From Polytrichum commune (Eukaryota; Streptophyta; Polytrichopsida; Polytrichales; Polytrichaceae), in NCBI GenBank assembly GCA_950295325.1, contig OX485807.1, positions 22,541,666 through 22,605,665 of the forward strand: a DNA stretch of 64,000 nucleotides, given 5' to 3'. A model generated the notes under the pieces. It did no database searches, was not told the DNA's origin, and saw only the letters and a list, made by a program, of their open reading frames with translations. The stretch's first letter is position 1; every line of letters begins with the position of its first letter. The position numbers were made by a program, and so were the translations under genes. Positions 25,371 to 35,182 of the stretch are shown here, one piece after another.

Positions 25371-25764
25371 AAATTCTATCACAATCTTAGCAGAACAAAT
25401 ATATTTGCAGATCACATTTCCAATCCGAAGATTTCTGCAGCTGACGTACTTCAATTCATGCCCTCACCCCTGAGACTTCATTGCTAACAGGACTACAATC
25501 AGAAGATGCCTGACAGAAGCTCTTTGTACTTTTAAGGACAATACAGTTATGCCGTAAATTATTCATATGTTGGCATAAAAGGGATCAACTATATATCTGG
25601 AGAGAAAACAACATTGCCACATGTTTGGTCATTTCTGAGGCCCAAAGAATCCAAGACAAGCTCCAAATGATAGTTCCTTGTGACTCCTGCCATTTAAAAG
25701 TGGGCATTGAAAGTCACCTTGGAACATCATCTACAACAGTGTACTCACTCAGAACCTGTGTGTC
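25371..25764. other. 3' flank of the anthranilate synthase gene
   Basis: Lies directly downstream of the stop codon; probably holds the 3' UTR of the minus-strand gene. No exact poly(A) signal was assigned. Confidence 0.4.
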
Positions 25765-27805
25765 CTACTCATTACCTGCCTCTTTTGATTCCAACATCTT
25801 AATAAAATTGCCAACAATCTGCATACCATTTTGAGTGCGAATGCTCTCTGGGTGAAACTGTACTCCTTGGATATGTTTGTGGATACGATGACGAACACCC
25901 ATTACAAGTCCATCTTCAGTCCTTGCCGTGACCTCAAGCTGATCAGCAGGAAAGGTGTCTTCTTCAATCACCAAGCTATGGTAGCGGCATGCTATAAAGG
26001 GACTGCATCACACAGAACACATATATAGAATCAAATTCTACTGTTTAATGCCCTGACGTATACACCTTACACCTTACAACAGAACTCGAAGAACACAAGA
26101 TGGTGAAGCCTAGAAGTGACACATCAAGATTTTTTGATGATAGCCGACGGAAACAGATGGCAAAAAACATGAGCAAATCAGCTGTTTGGTGCAAGATTGG
26201 ACAATCTCAATCAATAGATCAGCCTGTTGATAAGGAAATCACTCTACAATCTGTAGAAGTTTGAACTGAAATGGAAAAAGATCCAGGACAATGCATCGGC
26301 TACAAGTCCAGTGACAACTTTTCAACCAACAGGGTAAATGTTCCAATCTTCTATGTTAGAAGCTGCTAACAGATGGCCTACACCAAATCGAATAGGATAA
26401 AAGGGATATTACGAAGAAATGAGGGCAAGCAGAGAAACGAGAACCAAAGAGAAGAACACTTGAAATGATTCAACTCTCAAAAGCATGAACCTGTAGGATC
26501 GTTCACAAAAACCACCTTGCACAGATGTATAATATCTTCAATAAACCCTATACCCTCCTATGGATAACCTCCCCAGGTCAGACCAGAAACAAAAGTACAA
26601 AGAGTAACGGGATGGGCTTTCTCACACAAAGATTGACTTGGAAAATCCATAATTTCTTTCAGGTATCCCTTATACACATACATACTGTTGTAGGAACACC
26701 TGCGATAAATTTCGAAGTCGTATAACATCTTCCTTAAACCCTAAACCCTCGCACAAATAATCTCCCCAGGTCAGACCAGAAACAAATGTAGAAAGAGTAC
26801 AGAGATGGGATTAGATTTCTCACACAAACATTGACTTGAAAATCACATTAACAATACAAGAGTTTGAATGTATCCCTCACATACATCAAACTCTTATAGG
26901 CAAACCAGCGAGCGATTTTGGGGATAACCCTCATATGAATAACCTCCCCAGGTCAGACCAGAAACAAAAGTAGAAAGAGTAGAGGGATGGGATAAGACTT
27001 CTCACACAAATATTCGCAAAAAAATTCATGTATCCTTACAAATATTCTTACTCTTAAAGGAAACCTGTAAGAAAATTCATAAAAGGTGTAATTTCTTGCA
27101 ATAACCCTAAACCCTCGTAATGTATATCCTCCCCAGGTGAGACCAGAAACAGAAGCACACAGAGTAAGAGTGACGGGATTCGAGAAAGTACTTGGGAAGA
27201 CCATCAAGAAGTCCAGGCTCCCCATGCTCGTCGTAGAAAACAGGGGATGTTTTCCCGTGCATAACCCCATGCGGAGCACGCACAATCTTCCCCCCAAACG
27301 CTTCCCCCATACACTGGAGGCCCATACAAACCCCAAACAACGGAACACTCGGGCCGAGCTCCCTGACGACCTGCAGGGAAATTCCAGAATCTTGTGGCGT
27401 CCCTGGTCCAGGAGAGATCAAAATCCCCCGGGGCTTCTTGGCTCTCAGCTCCTCCACGGTGATTTCATCGTTCCTGTACACCTCGATCTCGCATCCCAAG
27501 TCCCCCAGGTACTGCACCAAGTTGTAGGTGAAACTGTCGTAGTTATCAATCACCACCACCGGCTGTTTGACCTCCTTCCCTCTCACCACCGCCGCTCCAA
27601 CTCGCTCTTCTCCCACGGCCACCGCTCGAACCTGGACCAAATCCCGAGTGACGGCCTTCAAATGGGGTGTGGAGAGGCTCTGGGAGAAGCGGATTACAAG
27701 AGGAGACGAAGCTGTGAGACGGTGACGATGCCCCTGCGAAGCGTTGATATTGCGGCAGGCAATCTTGGGGCATGGAATTCGACCAAGAATGATGGAAGTG
27801 GCCAT
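25765..27805 (-). CDS. ASB1: anthranilate synthase beta subunit (glutamine amidotransferase), plastid-targeted
   Basis: Supplies ammonia from glutamine to the alpha subunit, which makes anthranilate from chorismate, the first step of tryptophan synthesis in plastids. Two exons: 27805-27192 and 26002-25765, joined at donor AA|GTACTT and acceptor GCAG|TCCC to give an in-frame LPNPFIACRYHSLVIE. Predicted length 283 residues. Residues 1 to about 75 are Ser/Arg/Ala-rich with no acidic start, like a chloroplast transit peptide. VVVIDNYDSFTYNLVQYLG (about 83-101) opens the class I amidotransferase domain, and SPGPGTPQDSG follows. The catalytic Cys is C160 in GVCMGLQC, with His255 and Glu257 in GVQFHPES. 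All triad residues are present and the frame is intact, so the gene is probably functional. Stop TAG at 25765. The single intron is 1189 bp and filled with tandem repeats. Confidence 0.95.
26530..27190. repeat. four-copy tandem repeat (~187 bp) inside the anthranilate synthase intron
   Basis: The landmark CCCCAGGTCAGACCAGAAAC recurs at about 26571, 26764, 26946 and 27131 (last copy CCCCAGGTGAGACC). Each is preceded by AACCCTAAACCCTC-like sequence and followed by an AAAGAGTA..GGGATGGG..TCTCACACAAA block. Spacing is 193, 182 and 185 bp. The copy nearest exon 1 ends within a few bases of the splice donor, so the array may have grown from the exon 1-intron junction. Not coding. Confidence 0.9.
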
Positions 27806-28249
27806 GGTTTGAATCTATTTTTTCACGCCGACACAACAGATTCGGTTGCGGCCATAGGTTGATTGGCGATGGTGGTCGAGCCCGGCAGGCTTCTCTGCTC
27901 GGCTCGCTCTTCCTTCCTCCTCGGATGGGCGCTTGGGGCTACCGGCTGGACCGGTCGCGTTTGCCTCCTCCTTCGCACTTCTGCACACTCCATAACTAAT
28001 GTTTTACTTTACATGCTCATTTCTTATTCATGTAGACATGCTCTCTTTGTCATTGCTAGGTAGAATGGTTTTTTTTGTTAAAATTACTGAAATTTATTTA
28101 TTTTAATATAAAAATGTTCACTTGTTAGAAAACCCATGCACACATACAAAGGTGCATCGGTTTCAGTAATTACATTTATGTTAAATTTGGTTGCTTGGGT
28201 TGTTATACCATGCGCCGTGTAAGGTGCCTTTGTTGCTATGGGGCATGTC
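27806..28249. promoter_or_regulatory. 5' flank of the anthranilate synthase gene
   Basis: A GC-richer stretch (27806-27990) directly upstream of the start codon on the gene's strand, then AT-rich sequence. A likely 5' UTR and promoter by position only; no defined element was recognised. Confidence 0.35.
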
Positions 28250-28540
28250 CTAGTGCTTCTCACGCACTCTCAAAGAGTGGGTTGAATTGCATATGGGGGG
28301 AGCCTCTTAATTTAGGGTTTGGGGAATATTATGGCAACCTTCACTGTAGAGAGAGGGTTGCCCTACCTCTTGAAGCAGGTTCATGTACCAATGTTGGCCC
28401 ATTGCGACTCTCCCCACCCACTTCAGAGAGTGGGTCTGGTCAAGCATGGGGAGAGCCCCTTATCGTGGGGGTGTGGCAAAAACTTGCTCCCCCTCCTAGG
28501 TTTGTTGACCCTAAATCAGGGTTTCAATTTCTTTAAATAT
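28250..28540 (+). repeat. two-copy direct repeat (~153 bp unit) of unknown nature
   Basis: The block CTC(A)AAGAGTGGG..GCAT(AT)GGGG(G)GAGCC(T/C)CTTA recurs at about 28268 and 28421. It lies in a C/G-richer island with a through-reading frame on the plus strand ending ..LAPPPRFVDPKSGFQ. The two halves encode similar peptides (SxSGLxxxWGEPLxxGxG), so the frame may be a by-product of the duplication. I do not recognise a protein family; a transcribed dispersed repeat is as likely. Confidence 0.4.
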
Positions 28541-29129
28541 ATTATATTAAGTATATAATGTCTCTATGTGTTTTTGTCTTCCAGGCACATTTCCCCTACC
28601 CCCTCTCCTCATGCAAGAGAGAAATATTGTATACAAGGGGATCTCTCATTCATCTGATAGAAAACCCTAAAATAGCATGTGGTCCAAAAGCTATTTTGGA
28701 GTTTATTTGACACCATAATTGTCTTCAAAGACTCTGAAATAGTGTACATGGAGATATTTGAGATGTCGCAACCACAAACATATAGGGGTCAAAGTTTTAC
28801 GTTGGATGGAGGAGAGGTACGGCAAATGGAAAGTTCACTTTATGATGCATGACCACAAATGACGATTTATGGGTCCGGTAATGGGACATGCCACTATTTC
28901 TTTCATCTTCATAAGACATGAATAATAATGAAGAACAATAGAAGCTTTATATAAGGTCATACTCGTGCTTCAACCCTACTTTTGCTAGGATATGCAATAG
29001 AATACTCCAATTATCTATAACTAGGTTTGCAAGAGATCAAAGCACTAGGTGTTCAACTCATTAAGTAGATACTCTTGGTTTTGCAAATTATACAAGGCCA
29101 TCTATCATGTGTGAGCAAGAATCCTCTTC
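28541..29129. other. intergenic, no supportable gene
   Basis: AT-rich; nothing recognised before composition changes sharply at about 29130. Confidence 0.45.
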
Positions 29130-29269
29130 CCCCTTGAATGCGTCCTAGTCCGGGGGGGAGAATCCTTCTTCACACATTCTAGGTCATAGTCGGGGTTCGG
29201 GGGGTGGTCGTGCGGGGGGTAGGTATCTTAGGTTAATTCTCCCTTTTGCCGTATCCATCCCCGAATCTA

Positions 29270-29746
29270 CACTAATGCCCTTTAGTGTTGGGGGGGTTCT
29301 CGTCTCTCGGGCCCCCTTGGACGGCTTACCGGGGCCTCGTTGGGTTATTTCCCAACGAGTTAGTCCTAGTGTTATCTTTCACTAGGTTTTAGAACGGGCT
29401 TTGTTCTAAGGGCAAATATTCGGTTGTCCTCTTTATTTATGTATAAATTGAGATTTTTTACACATCTCCCGGTAGGTGGTTGGTGCCGTCCTTGGTTCGG
29501 GACGGTCCTCACCTCCGCCGAGACGGGTCGTGGACCCCGACCTAGTCTTAACTTTATTAAATGATTGACTAAGGCCCGGAGGCGGATTTGAGAACCTAAG
29601 CTGATCTAGACCTAGTTATATGGGTGGCCGGACGGATGGCCTTATTGCCTATCCGTCCATCCTCCTGAACTCTTAGAGTAAGCACTACTCTAAGCCGTAA
29701 AAGACAGGCCTTTTACGGCTACTTTATTACTCTAAGATATTTGGAT
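29270..29746 (-). other. 3' UTR of the retrotransposon: chain of about eight hairpins
   Basis: Perfect or near-perfect inverted repeats follow one another: 29693-29720 (11-bp stem, 6-nt loop), 29672-29694 (9-bp), 29630-29658 (8-bp), 29486-29505 (6-7-bp), 29389-29409 (7-bp), 29365-29386 (7-bp), 29336-29359 (9-bp) and 29270-29287 (6-bp). R2-type reverse transcriptases bind a structured 3' UTR to prime cDNA synthesis, so this is a natural role here (inference). Further GC-rich sequence with an imperfect direct repeat extends to about 29130. Confidence 0.75.
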
Positions 29747-32700
29747 TTACGGCGGTGCTCCTTGCGCCCATCTAGCGGTGTTATTTAGCACTTTGTAGTA
29801 ATATTTGTCGATTTGTGTCCGGTTCGGCATTTGAGGTTGTTCCGCCGTCGCTTCTCGTGGTTGGACCTCCCACTCTTCACGTTGCCGTAGATTCTCACAA
29901 TATTTGAAATACTCCCTTCTAAGCCATCGGCAATGTGGGACCCACGTTCCCGCCGCTTCATTCGGGAAATTTCGACGTCGGTTGTATAGCTGATCGCGTA
30001 CTATCCACAACTTGTGGTTGTGATTGCCTATCGCCTGGATGATCTGATGGATCACCCCGGACGTTTGCGCTTGAGGTTGAATTTCGCGCAGGACTTGTTT
30101 AATCGAGGCCGGTATGGTTCCCATTACTCCAACTACCATCGCGCGGAACCGCACGTCACTATGCGGGAACCTGCGGCATAATACATCGACTAGCTCGTTG
30201 TACTTATCCGTTTTTTGCCATTTAGCCAATGCGATTGCATTGTCCATTGTAACCGAGATCTCTCATATCTCGATTTGATGGTTTCGTCGAATCATCTGCC
30301 CGTCGTCGCCTCGCCTCGCCGGGGGCTGATATTGAAATATCAGATCGGGCCTTCGACTTGTGATTTGGGCATCATTCAAGATGTCCGGGAATATTAGGGC
30401 ATTTTCTGCCGGAACGCCCCACGTATTCTCGGCCATCCAAATTTGGAACGAGTCGAGCCTCCCGAGTTTACATTTCTCCGCTCATAATTTTATCCAACAG
30501 TAAAATTCGCAAACTATCTTGTCGTGGTGTTTGGTACGGATTGCCTCGTATAACGGATATCTACACCTGCAAAATAGGTGTTTGACTGTTTCTCTCTTCC
30601 GTTCCCGGCAATTGTCATAGAAAATTTCACCGCGTCTCATCCAGGTTGTTACTACCGATTTTACCGGTAGTACGTTGAACGCCGTGGCGATCATCGTTTT
30701 GTATTCATGCATGCTTAGGCTCGCGGTCCGGATCCATTTTCGACTTCCCGCGGCGTGGGCCCCATTATGCGCAAACTGCTTCGGGGCGATATTCTCGACA
30801 ATTTCTAATTTGTCTCGATGGTGTACCGCCTCTTTCGTATACGCCTTCAGTTCTAACTTCTTTTGCGCATTTGGACCCGTCACGTCGCTGAATAATCCAA
30901 TGACTTTTACCCTTTCAAGCCCTTCGAGGTTCCCGTTGCGGATGTCCACCTTAAATGGGCCATCCGCCGTGATTCTTACCCCTAGGGCTTGACATGCGTG
31001 GTATAAAAATGCCACGTAAGTCCGGCCTTTACCATTGCCCTGCCATCCGATTTTACGCCTTGCCTTAGGGTCCGTCCGGGTTGGCTCCCAATACGCCAAA
31101 CTTTTAGTCTTCGTATTCTTGTCGTGTACGGTGTTGCCGTACGCCAAGTCCTAGTCCATGAAAATCTTGCCTTGCGGGTCCCACGGAATTCCAGCCGCCA
31201 CGCGTGCCTCTTCCACCATATGCCGAAATAGGGTTCGTATCTGCGGGTCTAGATTGTTTACGAACGCGTATGCCGTATTTACCAACATTGAATCCCGTAT
31301 TGTCCGGAAATTTGGTAACCTTAACCCGAGACGATCCGTGCTCATATTGAATTGTTGTTTGCCCCCTCTTCGAGATGGCCATCCCAAAATCCGCCTCGCC
31401 ACGCCGTGTTGGATCCTGGTTGCCTCGTCCAGGATATAATTCGGCGGCGGGTTCATCGGGCAAAGGATTTCTATCAACGGCCGCGCTGCCTGAGATAAGA
31501 AATCCAATTTCCCCGCGTAATGGAGTTTCTGGATGCGCGGGGTATCTAATTGAGTCACCCTCGCCTTAAATTTGGCGAGGGCCCGCTTATCTTCGTGGGC
31601 CTCCCGCCGTTCGTCATCCAGGCCCCGCGACAACGACGACTTTTGATTGGTCTTTGCGGATGCGGGGGCCTTATGTTTACCTAGATACTTAAAGGCTTCG
31701 TAACCCGCGAGCTGCGGGATTGCCTCGCCACAAAGGTTGAAGTTGGCTAGTTCCACATCTTCCCCTCGTTCCCGTACAAACTCCCGGCCCCAATACGGAC
31801 ATTTATGGATGCCGAAACGCATTCTCGACCACTCGGCGAATTCGCTTTGAATTGTCGTCATTTTACGTATTTCCTCCTCCGTATCGGCAACGCGCACTTC
31901 GTCATCCATATAATCCATTCATTTCACCTCGATTTCCGCTATCGCATATTCACGGCATTCCCGTTCAATCCACTTCGCCACCGTTTCCTTAACGACCGCG
32001 AAGGTCAAAGGACTGATGGTATTACCTTGTGCTACCCCCCTCGTTATCGTAATCGTTTCTGATGCCTCGCCATTCACGATTAATCTTACTTGATTACCCA
32101 GTGCCGTCTCTTTCCACATGTTACGTAGAATCGGACAGATGGGTAAAATATCAATCGTTTTTACGATCAAACCGAGGGGTAGCGAGGTAAACGCTCCCTT
32201 AAAGTCGGTAAATAGGCAATATAGGTTGTTTTTCCTATGCCTATTATCCTCCAAAACTGCCGTAAGTTTGAGGTTCGCATCCCGACAGCCTGCCACTCCC
32301 GGATTTACCCCCATCTGAAAAGTAAAGGGCGTATATATATACGTCCCCCGAACCGTTTCCCGCATCGTCTCGTACGCCACGAAAGTGATATACTTGCTGA
32401 AAATCTTAAAGAACACCGACAATAAAGTTACCGGCCGTAAATTTGGAGCTTGTGTATTTGGTGCTCCGGGTTTCGGGATATAGGACACGAATCCTAGCTT
32501 ATAGGCTGGGTAGATTAAACCTAGTTTAGTCTACAAGTTAAACGTGTGGATTAGCCACATTATGAGGGACATCTTCTCGCATTGCCGTAAAGTCCGATAC
32601 GTGATTTGATCGTATCCCGGCCCCCAGTTACCATCACCCTCTCGTAAAATCCGCCACAACTTCTTTATTACTGGGTCGTTTACGTCATTTTCAAGCGGCT

Positions 32701-33456
32701 CGATGCGGATTGGGGTCCTTGGCGCAGCTTCATTCTGCCATAATGCCTTTAAATATTCGTCGACCCTCGGGAACGGGGCGACTTGCTCCGCCGTTACAAC
32801 TTCTTCCGTAAAACTGGGGCGGGCGAAGTCGTATAACTCCGCCGTCGTGGCCTCCACATTGGTCCGACTCGCCCCCCCCCCCCCTCGTACATCCAGCGGT
32901 GGAACTTGTGTACCGAGCCGATGTATCTTCGGTTCAATGCGGCTTTACCTTCGCGGCGTAATCCGTTCACAGGGTGTTCGTCTTCGTGTGGCTCCTCTGC
33001 GTGGACCCCCCGCATCGACGTCGCCGGCCAGTGTTTTACCGTCCCGAAGATTCTAGTTGCCGCTAGGTTGAGGGCCCACCGTACTACCATATCTACCTTC
33101 TCCCCTTTAATGGCATCCATTTCCCTTTCTGCCTTTGCCAACTGTTTAAGGCCATATTTAAATATGGCCTTAGTTACACCTTTAAACCGTTTCCGCGTTT
33201 TTGGTTCAAAATTCTTTACCATCGCTGCCGGTCGAAAACGTAAATCTTCGATGCTTTCATTATTCCGTAAGATCATTGCCATCTTCGTCTTGAAGTCGGC
33301 AATGATCGTGTTATCATTTGTTATATCTCCTACTACCGGTTTTGTGGTCCATCGCATAGCCCGTCCAATTTGGCTATGCGTGGCCCGCCATTCCCTATTC
33401 TTAGGCATCCAGTCTCCCTCCCGAAGGTCGATCCATGCTCTCTCCTCCAGTGTCAT
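29747..33456 (-). pseudogene. reverse transcriptase / restriction-like endonuclease polyprotein, broken
   Basis: The frame starts at ATG 33456 (MTLEERAWIDLREGDW). It runs about 200 residues without recognised domain, shifts by one base at a 13-C run (32872-32884), then stays in one frame to TAA at 29747. Reverse transcriptase blocks: YIPKPG with NLRPVTLLS, FTDFKGAF (motif A Asp at 32204-32206), RGVAQGNTISPLTF (motif B) and YMDD (Asp pair at 31901-31906). The thumb has LDEATRIQHGVARRILGWP and LGLRLPNF. Then an R2-like zinc motif, CRERKRETVKHLFCRCR followed by KHHDKIV, in which the second Cys appears replaced by Arg. The endonuclease shows RRPDLIF and, about 25 residues on, EISVTMDN...KWQKTDKYNELV. 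In-frame stops: TAG 32531, TGA 31919, TAG 31151, TGA 30482, TGA 30263. Not functional as it stands. Confidence 0.85.
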
Positions 33457-33749
33457 CTTACCTCATACCTACATCCCACTTTCTTTTGGTTAGTAATTTC
33501 CGATTTTTACGCAACTACGCCTAGGTTGGTCCTTAGTGTACTCTCACTAACCCCGCCTACTCCTAGGCTAGTTCAAGGTATCTCCTCAGTCTCGTTATGA
33601 TTTCTCGCAAGTATGCGGTATCTATAATTTCGGTAATTCCCCGCTTGTGGTAACTTGGTAATTCCCCTCGCGTGGTAACTTTTTCCGGTAACTCCCTCCT
33701 CTATTGTTTCCCCTTTGCCTTTGGTTTTGCTTCTTTCCCCTCCTTGTCC

Positions 33750-34219
33750 CTCATTCCACCCGAAGGGAGGAATGAGTAACATTTTACCGTCCTCTTTGTC
33801 TCTATTGTTTCCCCTTAACCTTCTATCTTGCTTCAATTTACCTCCTTTGCCTCATTCCTGCCGGAGGGAGGAATGGGTAGCATGTAGCCGTCTCTTTGCC
33901 CTCATTCCTCCCGCGGGGAGGAATGAGTGGCATTTTACCTTCCTCTTTGCCTTTATTGTTTCCCCCTTAACCTTCTATCTTTGCTTCGTTTTACCTCCTT
34001 TACCTCATTCCTCCCGGAGGGAGGAATAGGTAGCATGTAGCCGTCTCTTTGCCCTCATTCCTCCCGCGGGGAGGAATGAGTGGCATTTTACCTTCTTTGC
34101 CTTTATTGTTTCCCCCTTAACCTTCTATCTTTGCTTCGTTTTACCTCCTTTACCTCATTCCTCCCGGAGGGAGGAATGAGTAGCATGTAGCCGTCTCTTT
34201 GCCCTCATTCCTCCCGAAG
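33750..34219 (-). repeat. tandem hairpin repeats in the 5' leader of the retrotransposon
   Basis: Seven hairpins built on CTCATTCCTCCC, a 3-nt spacer and GGGAGGAATGAG begin at 33750, 33851, 33901, 34004, 34054, 34154 and 34204; the last is a half. Stems are 12 bp when intact, and the spacer alternates mainly GGA and GCG. Two hairpins plus spacer sequence (GTAGCCGTCTCTTTGC; TTGTTTCCCCCTTAACC) make a unit of 150-153 bp repeated about three times. Confidence 0.92.
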
Positions 34220-34419
34220 CCTTTTACTAGTCCTTATGTTTATCGAAATTCCTCTTAGGGTGGCAACATTATTAGTTGCTCCCTTTCTTATTCATTTCGT
34301 AAATTCTCTTCCACCTCCCTTGATATCTTGAGCATATTAACCTCTCCCTCGGGTACGGGATGGTTCTACTTAGCGGGGCGTCTTTTCTTCCTCTTTGTTT
34401 AAGTGATTGTTATTTTCAT

Positions 34420-34500
34420 CGGCCTGGGGGGGCCTCGAACTTGGATTGTTCGGACGCACTTTAGACCGCGGAGACAGGCTAGGCGCTATGACCACCTCCG
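34420..34500 (-). other. short GC-rich segment with weak pol III box-like motifs
   Basis: Lies between the 28S-like piece and the hairpin leader. On the minus strand it holds TAGCGCCTAGCCTG (weakly A-box-like) and, about 50 nt on, AAGTTCGAGGCC (B-box-like). GCGGAG/CTCCGC can form a stem. No tRNA cloverleaf could be drawn: the T stem and acceptor stem do not pair. It could be a decayed SINE head or simply element leader. Confidence 0.2.
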
Positions 34501-34508
34501 CATCAATG

Positions 34509-34553
<45 letters not shown>
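34501..34553 (-). pseudogene. fragment of 28S/25S rRNA, sense orientation relative to the retrotransposon
   Basis: Bases 34510-34553 read, on the minus strand, GAGCTGGGTTTAGACCGTCG then TGAGACAGGTTAGTTTTACC then CTAC. This is the conserved eukaryotic large-subunit rRNA stretch in the 3' third of the molecule, upstream of the sarcin-ricin loop. A TGATG (34501-34505) that follows in rRNA is present after a 4-nt interruption. Neither side continues as rRNA, so this is an isolated piece, not a gene. Confidence 0.8.
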
Positions 34554-34836
34554 GGGGTTTAAACACATGCATCTTCGTTCCATTTAATTATGGGTGAAAT
34601 GGTGTGTATAACACCCTTTTCCTTTATTAATCTTGCAAGCATTTAAGAGTACTTGCATTACGATACAACATCAATGCGGCACATCATCTAATTCCTACCA
34701 TGATTAGCCCCGGTTCTTAGTTGTCTAGTCCTCACTGGGGTGATGATCTCAGCTTTGGAAAAGGTCTCCATAGCACCTTAACTTCACACTGTAGCTCCCT
34801 CTCCCGACGAACACTACACCACCATTACTTGCCACC

Positions 34837-35182
34837 ACTACACTAAATAGGTAGATTAGTGTTAGATGAAGATTAGTGTTAGATGCAATAGTTACCTAAA
34901 ACACTAATTTTCAACTGATATTACAATTAGTGTTTGAATAGGGTTTGAACAAATTATACCTTTTACGAGGTTCTCACATTCTTCTTCCTTCAATTCTTCA
35001 TTCCAAGACTTACAAAATATCATCTAACACTAAATGCGCTCATGTAAATATTTAAAATTACTACTTTGTACAAATAGTGTTAGAGTTGACATTTAGTGTT
35101 CTAACACTATAGAGACAATTTACATTTAGCGTTTTCGTCGACTATTAGTGTTTCCAACACTAATCTACCTATTTAGTGTAGT
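34837..35182. mobile_element. MITE family A, copy 1 (TIR ACTACACTAAATAG)
   Basis: The left end ACTACACTAAATAGGTAGAT (plus TAGTGTT) is the exact reverse complement of the right end (AACACTA plus ATCTACCTATTTAGTGTAGT). TIR of 27 bp, total 346 bp, no open frame. Interior repeats of the motif TTAGTGTT are frequent. The flanks (GCCACC and TGCTTCC) give no clear target duplication. It abuts the retrotransposon's upstream side. Confidence 0.9.

Larger units (their letters stand above)
29130..34555 (-). mobile_element. R2-superclade-like non-LTR retrotransposon with restriction-like endonuclease
   Basis: A GC-richer island in AT-rich DNA. In element orientation (minus strand) it runs: 28S rRNA fragment (34553-34501), an ~80-bp unassigned piece, a hairpin-repeat 5' leader (34219-33750), one long broken reading frame (33456-29747) and a hairpin-chain 3' UTR (29746 to about 29270). 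No LTRs and no A-tail are visible. The gene order RT, CCHC/H motif, PD-(D/E)XK-type endonuclease is that of the early-branching R2/NeSL/HERO/CRE-like elements, not of L1 or RTE, which carry an N-terminal APE endonuclease. Exact ends are uncertain: the 3' limit is placed where the GC-rich structured sequence stops, and no target duplication was found. Confidence 0.82.

Noticed and set aside
31104-31463. 119-residue frame antiparallel in phase to the retrotransposon protein
   Set aside because: Shadow frame; the other frame carries conserved thumb and LD..R...R motifs.
31901-31906. YMDD read as evidence of a retrovirus or LTR element
   Set aside because: YMDD is common there, but no LTR, gag, protease or integrase exists, and the CCHC/H plus RPD...K..KY context is non-LTR.
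33750-34219. CRISPR-like array (regular palindromic repeats with spacers)
   Set aside because: Spacers are themselves repeated, and the unit lies in the leader of a eukaryotic retrotransposon.
34420-34500. tRNA gene
   Set aside because: Box-like motifs are present but acceptor, T and anticodon stems do not pair.
34837-35182. CACTA (En/Spm) miniature element because CACTA occurs at the end
   Set aside because: The aligned ends begin ACTACAC or TACACTAAAT depending on the copy, and no 3-bp duplication is present.
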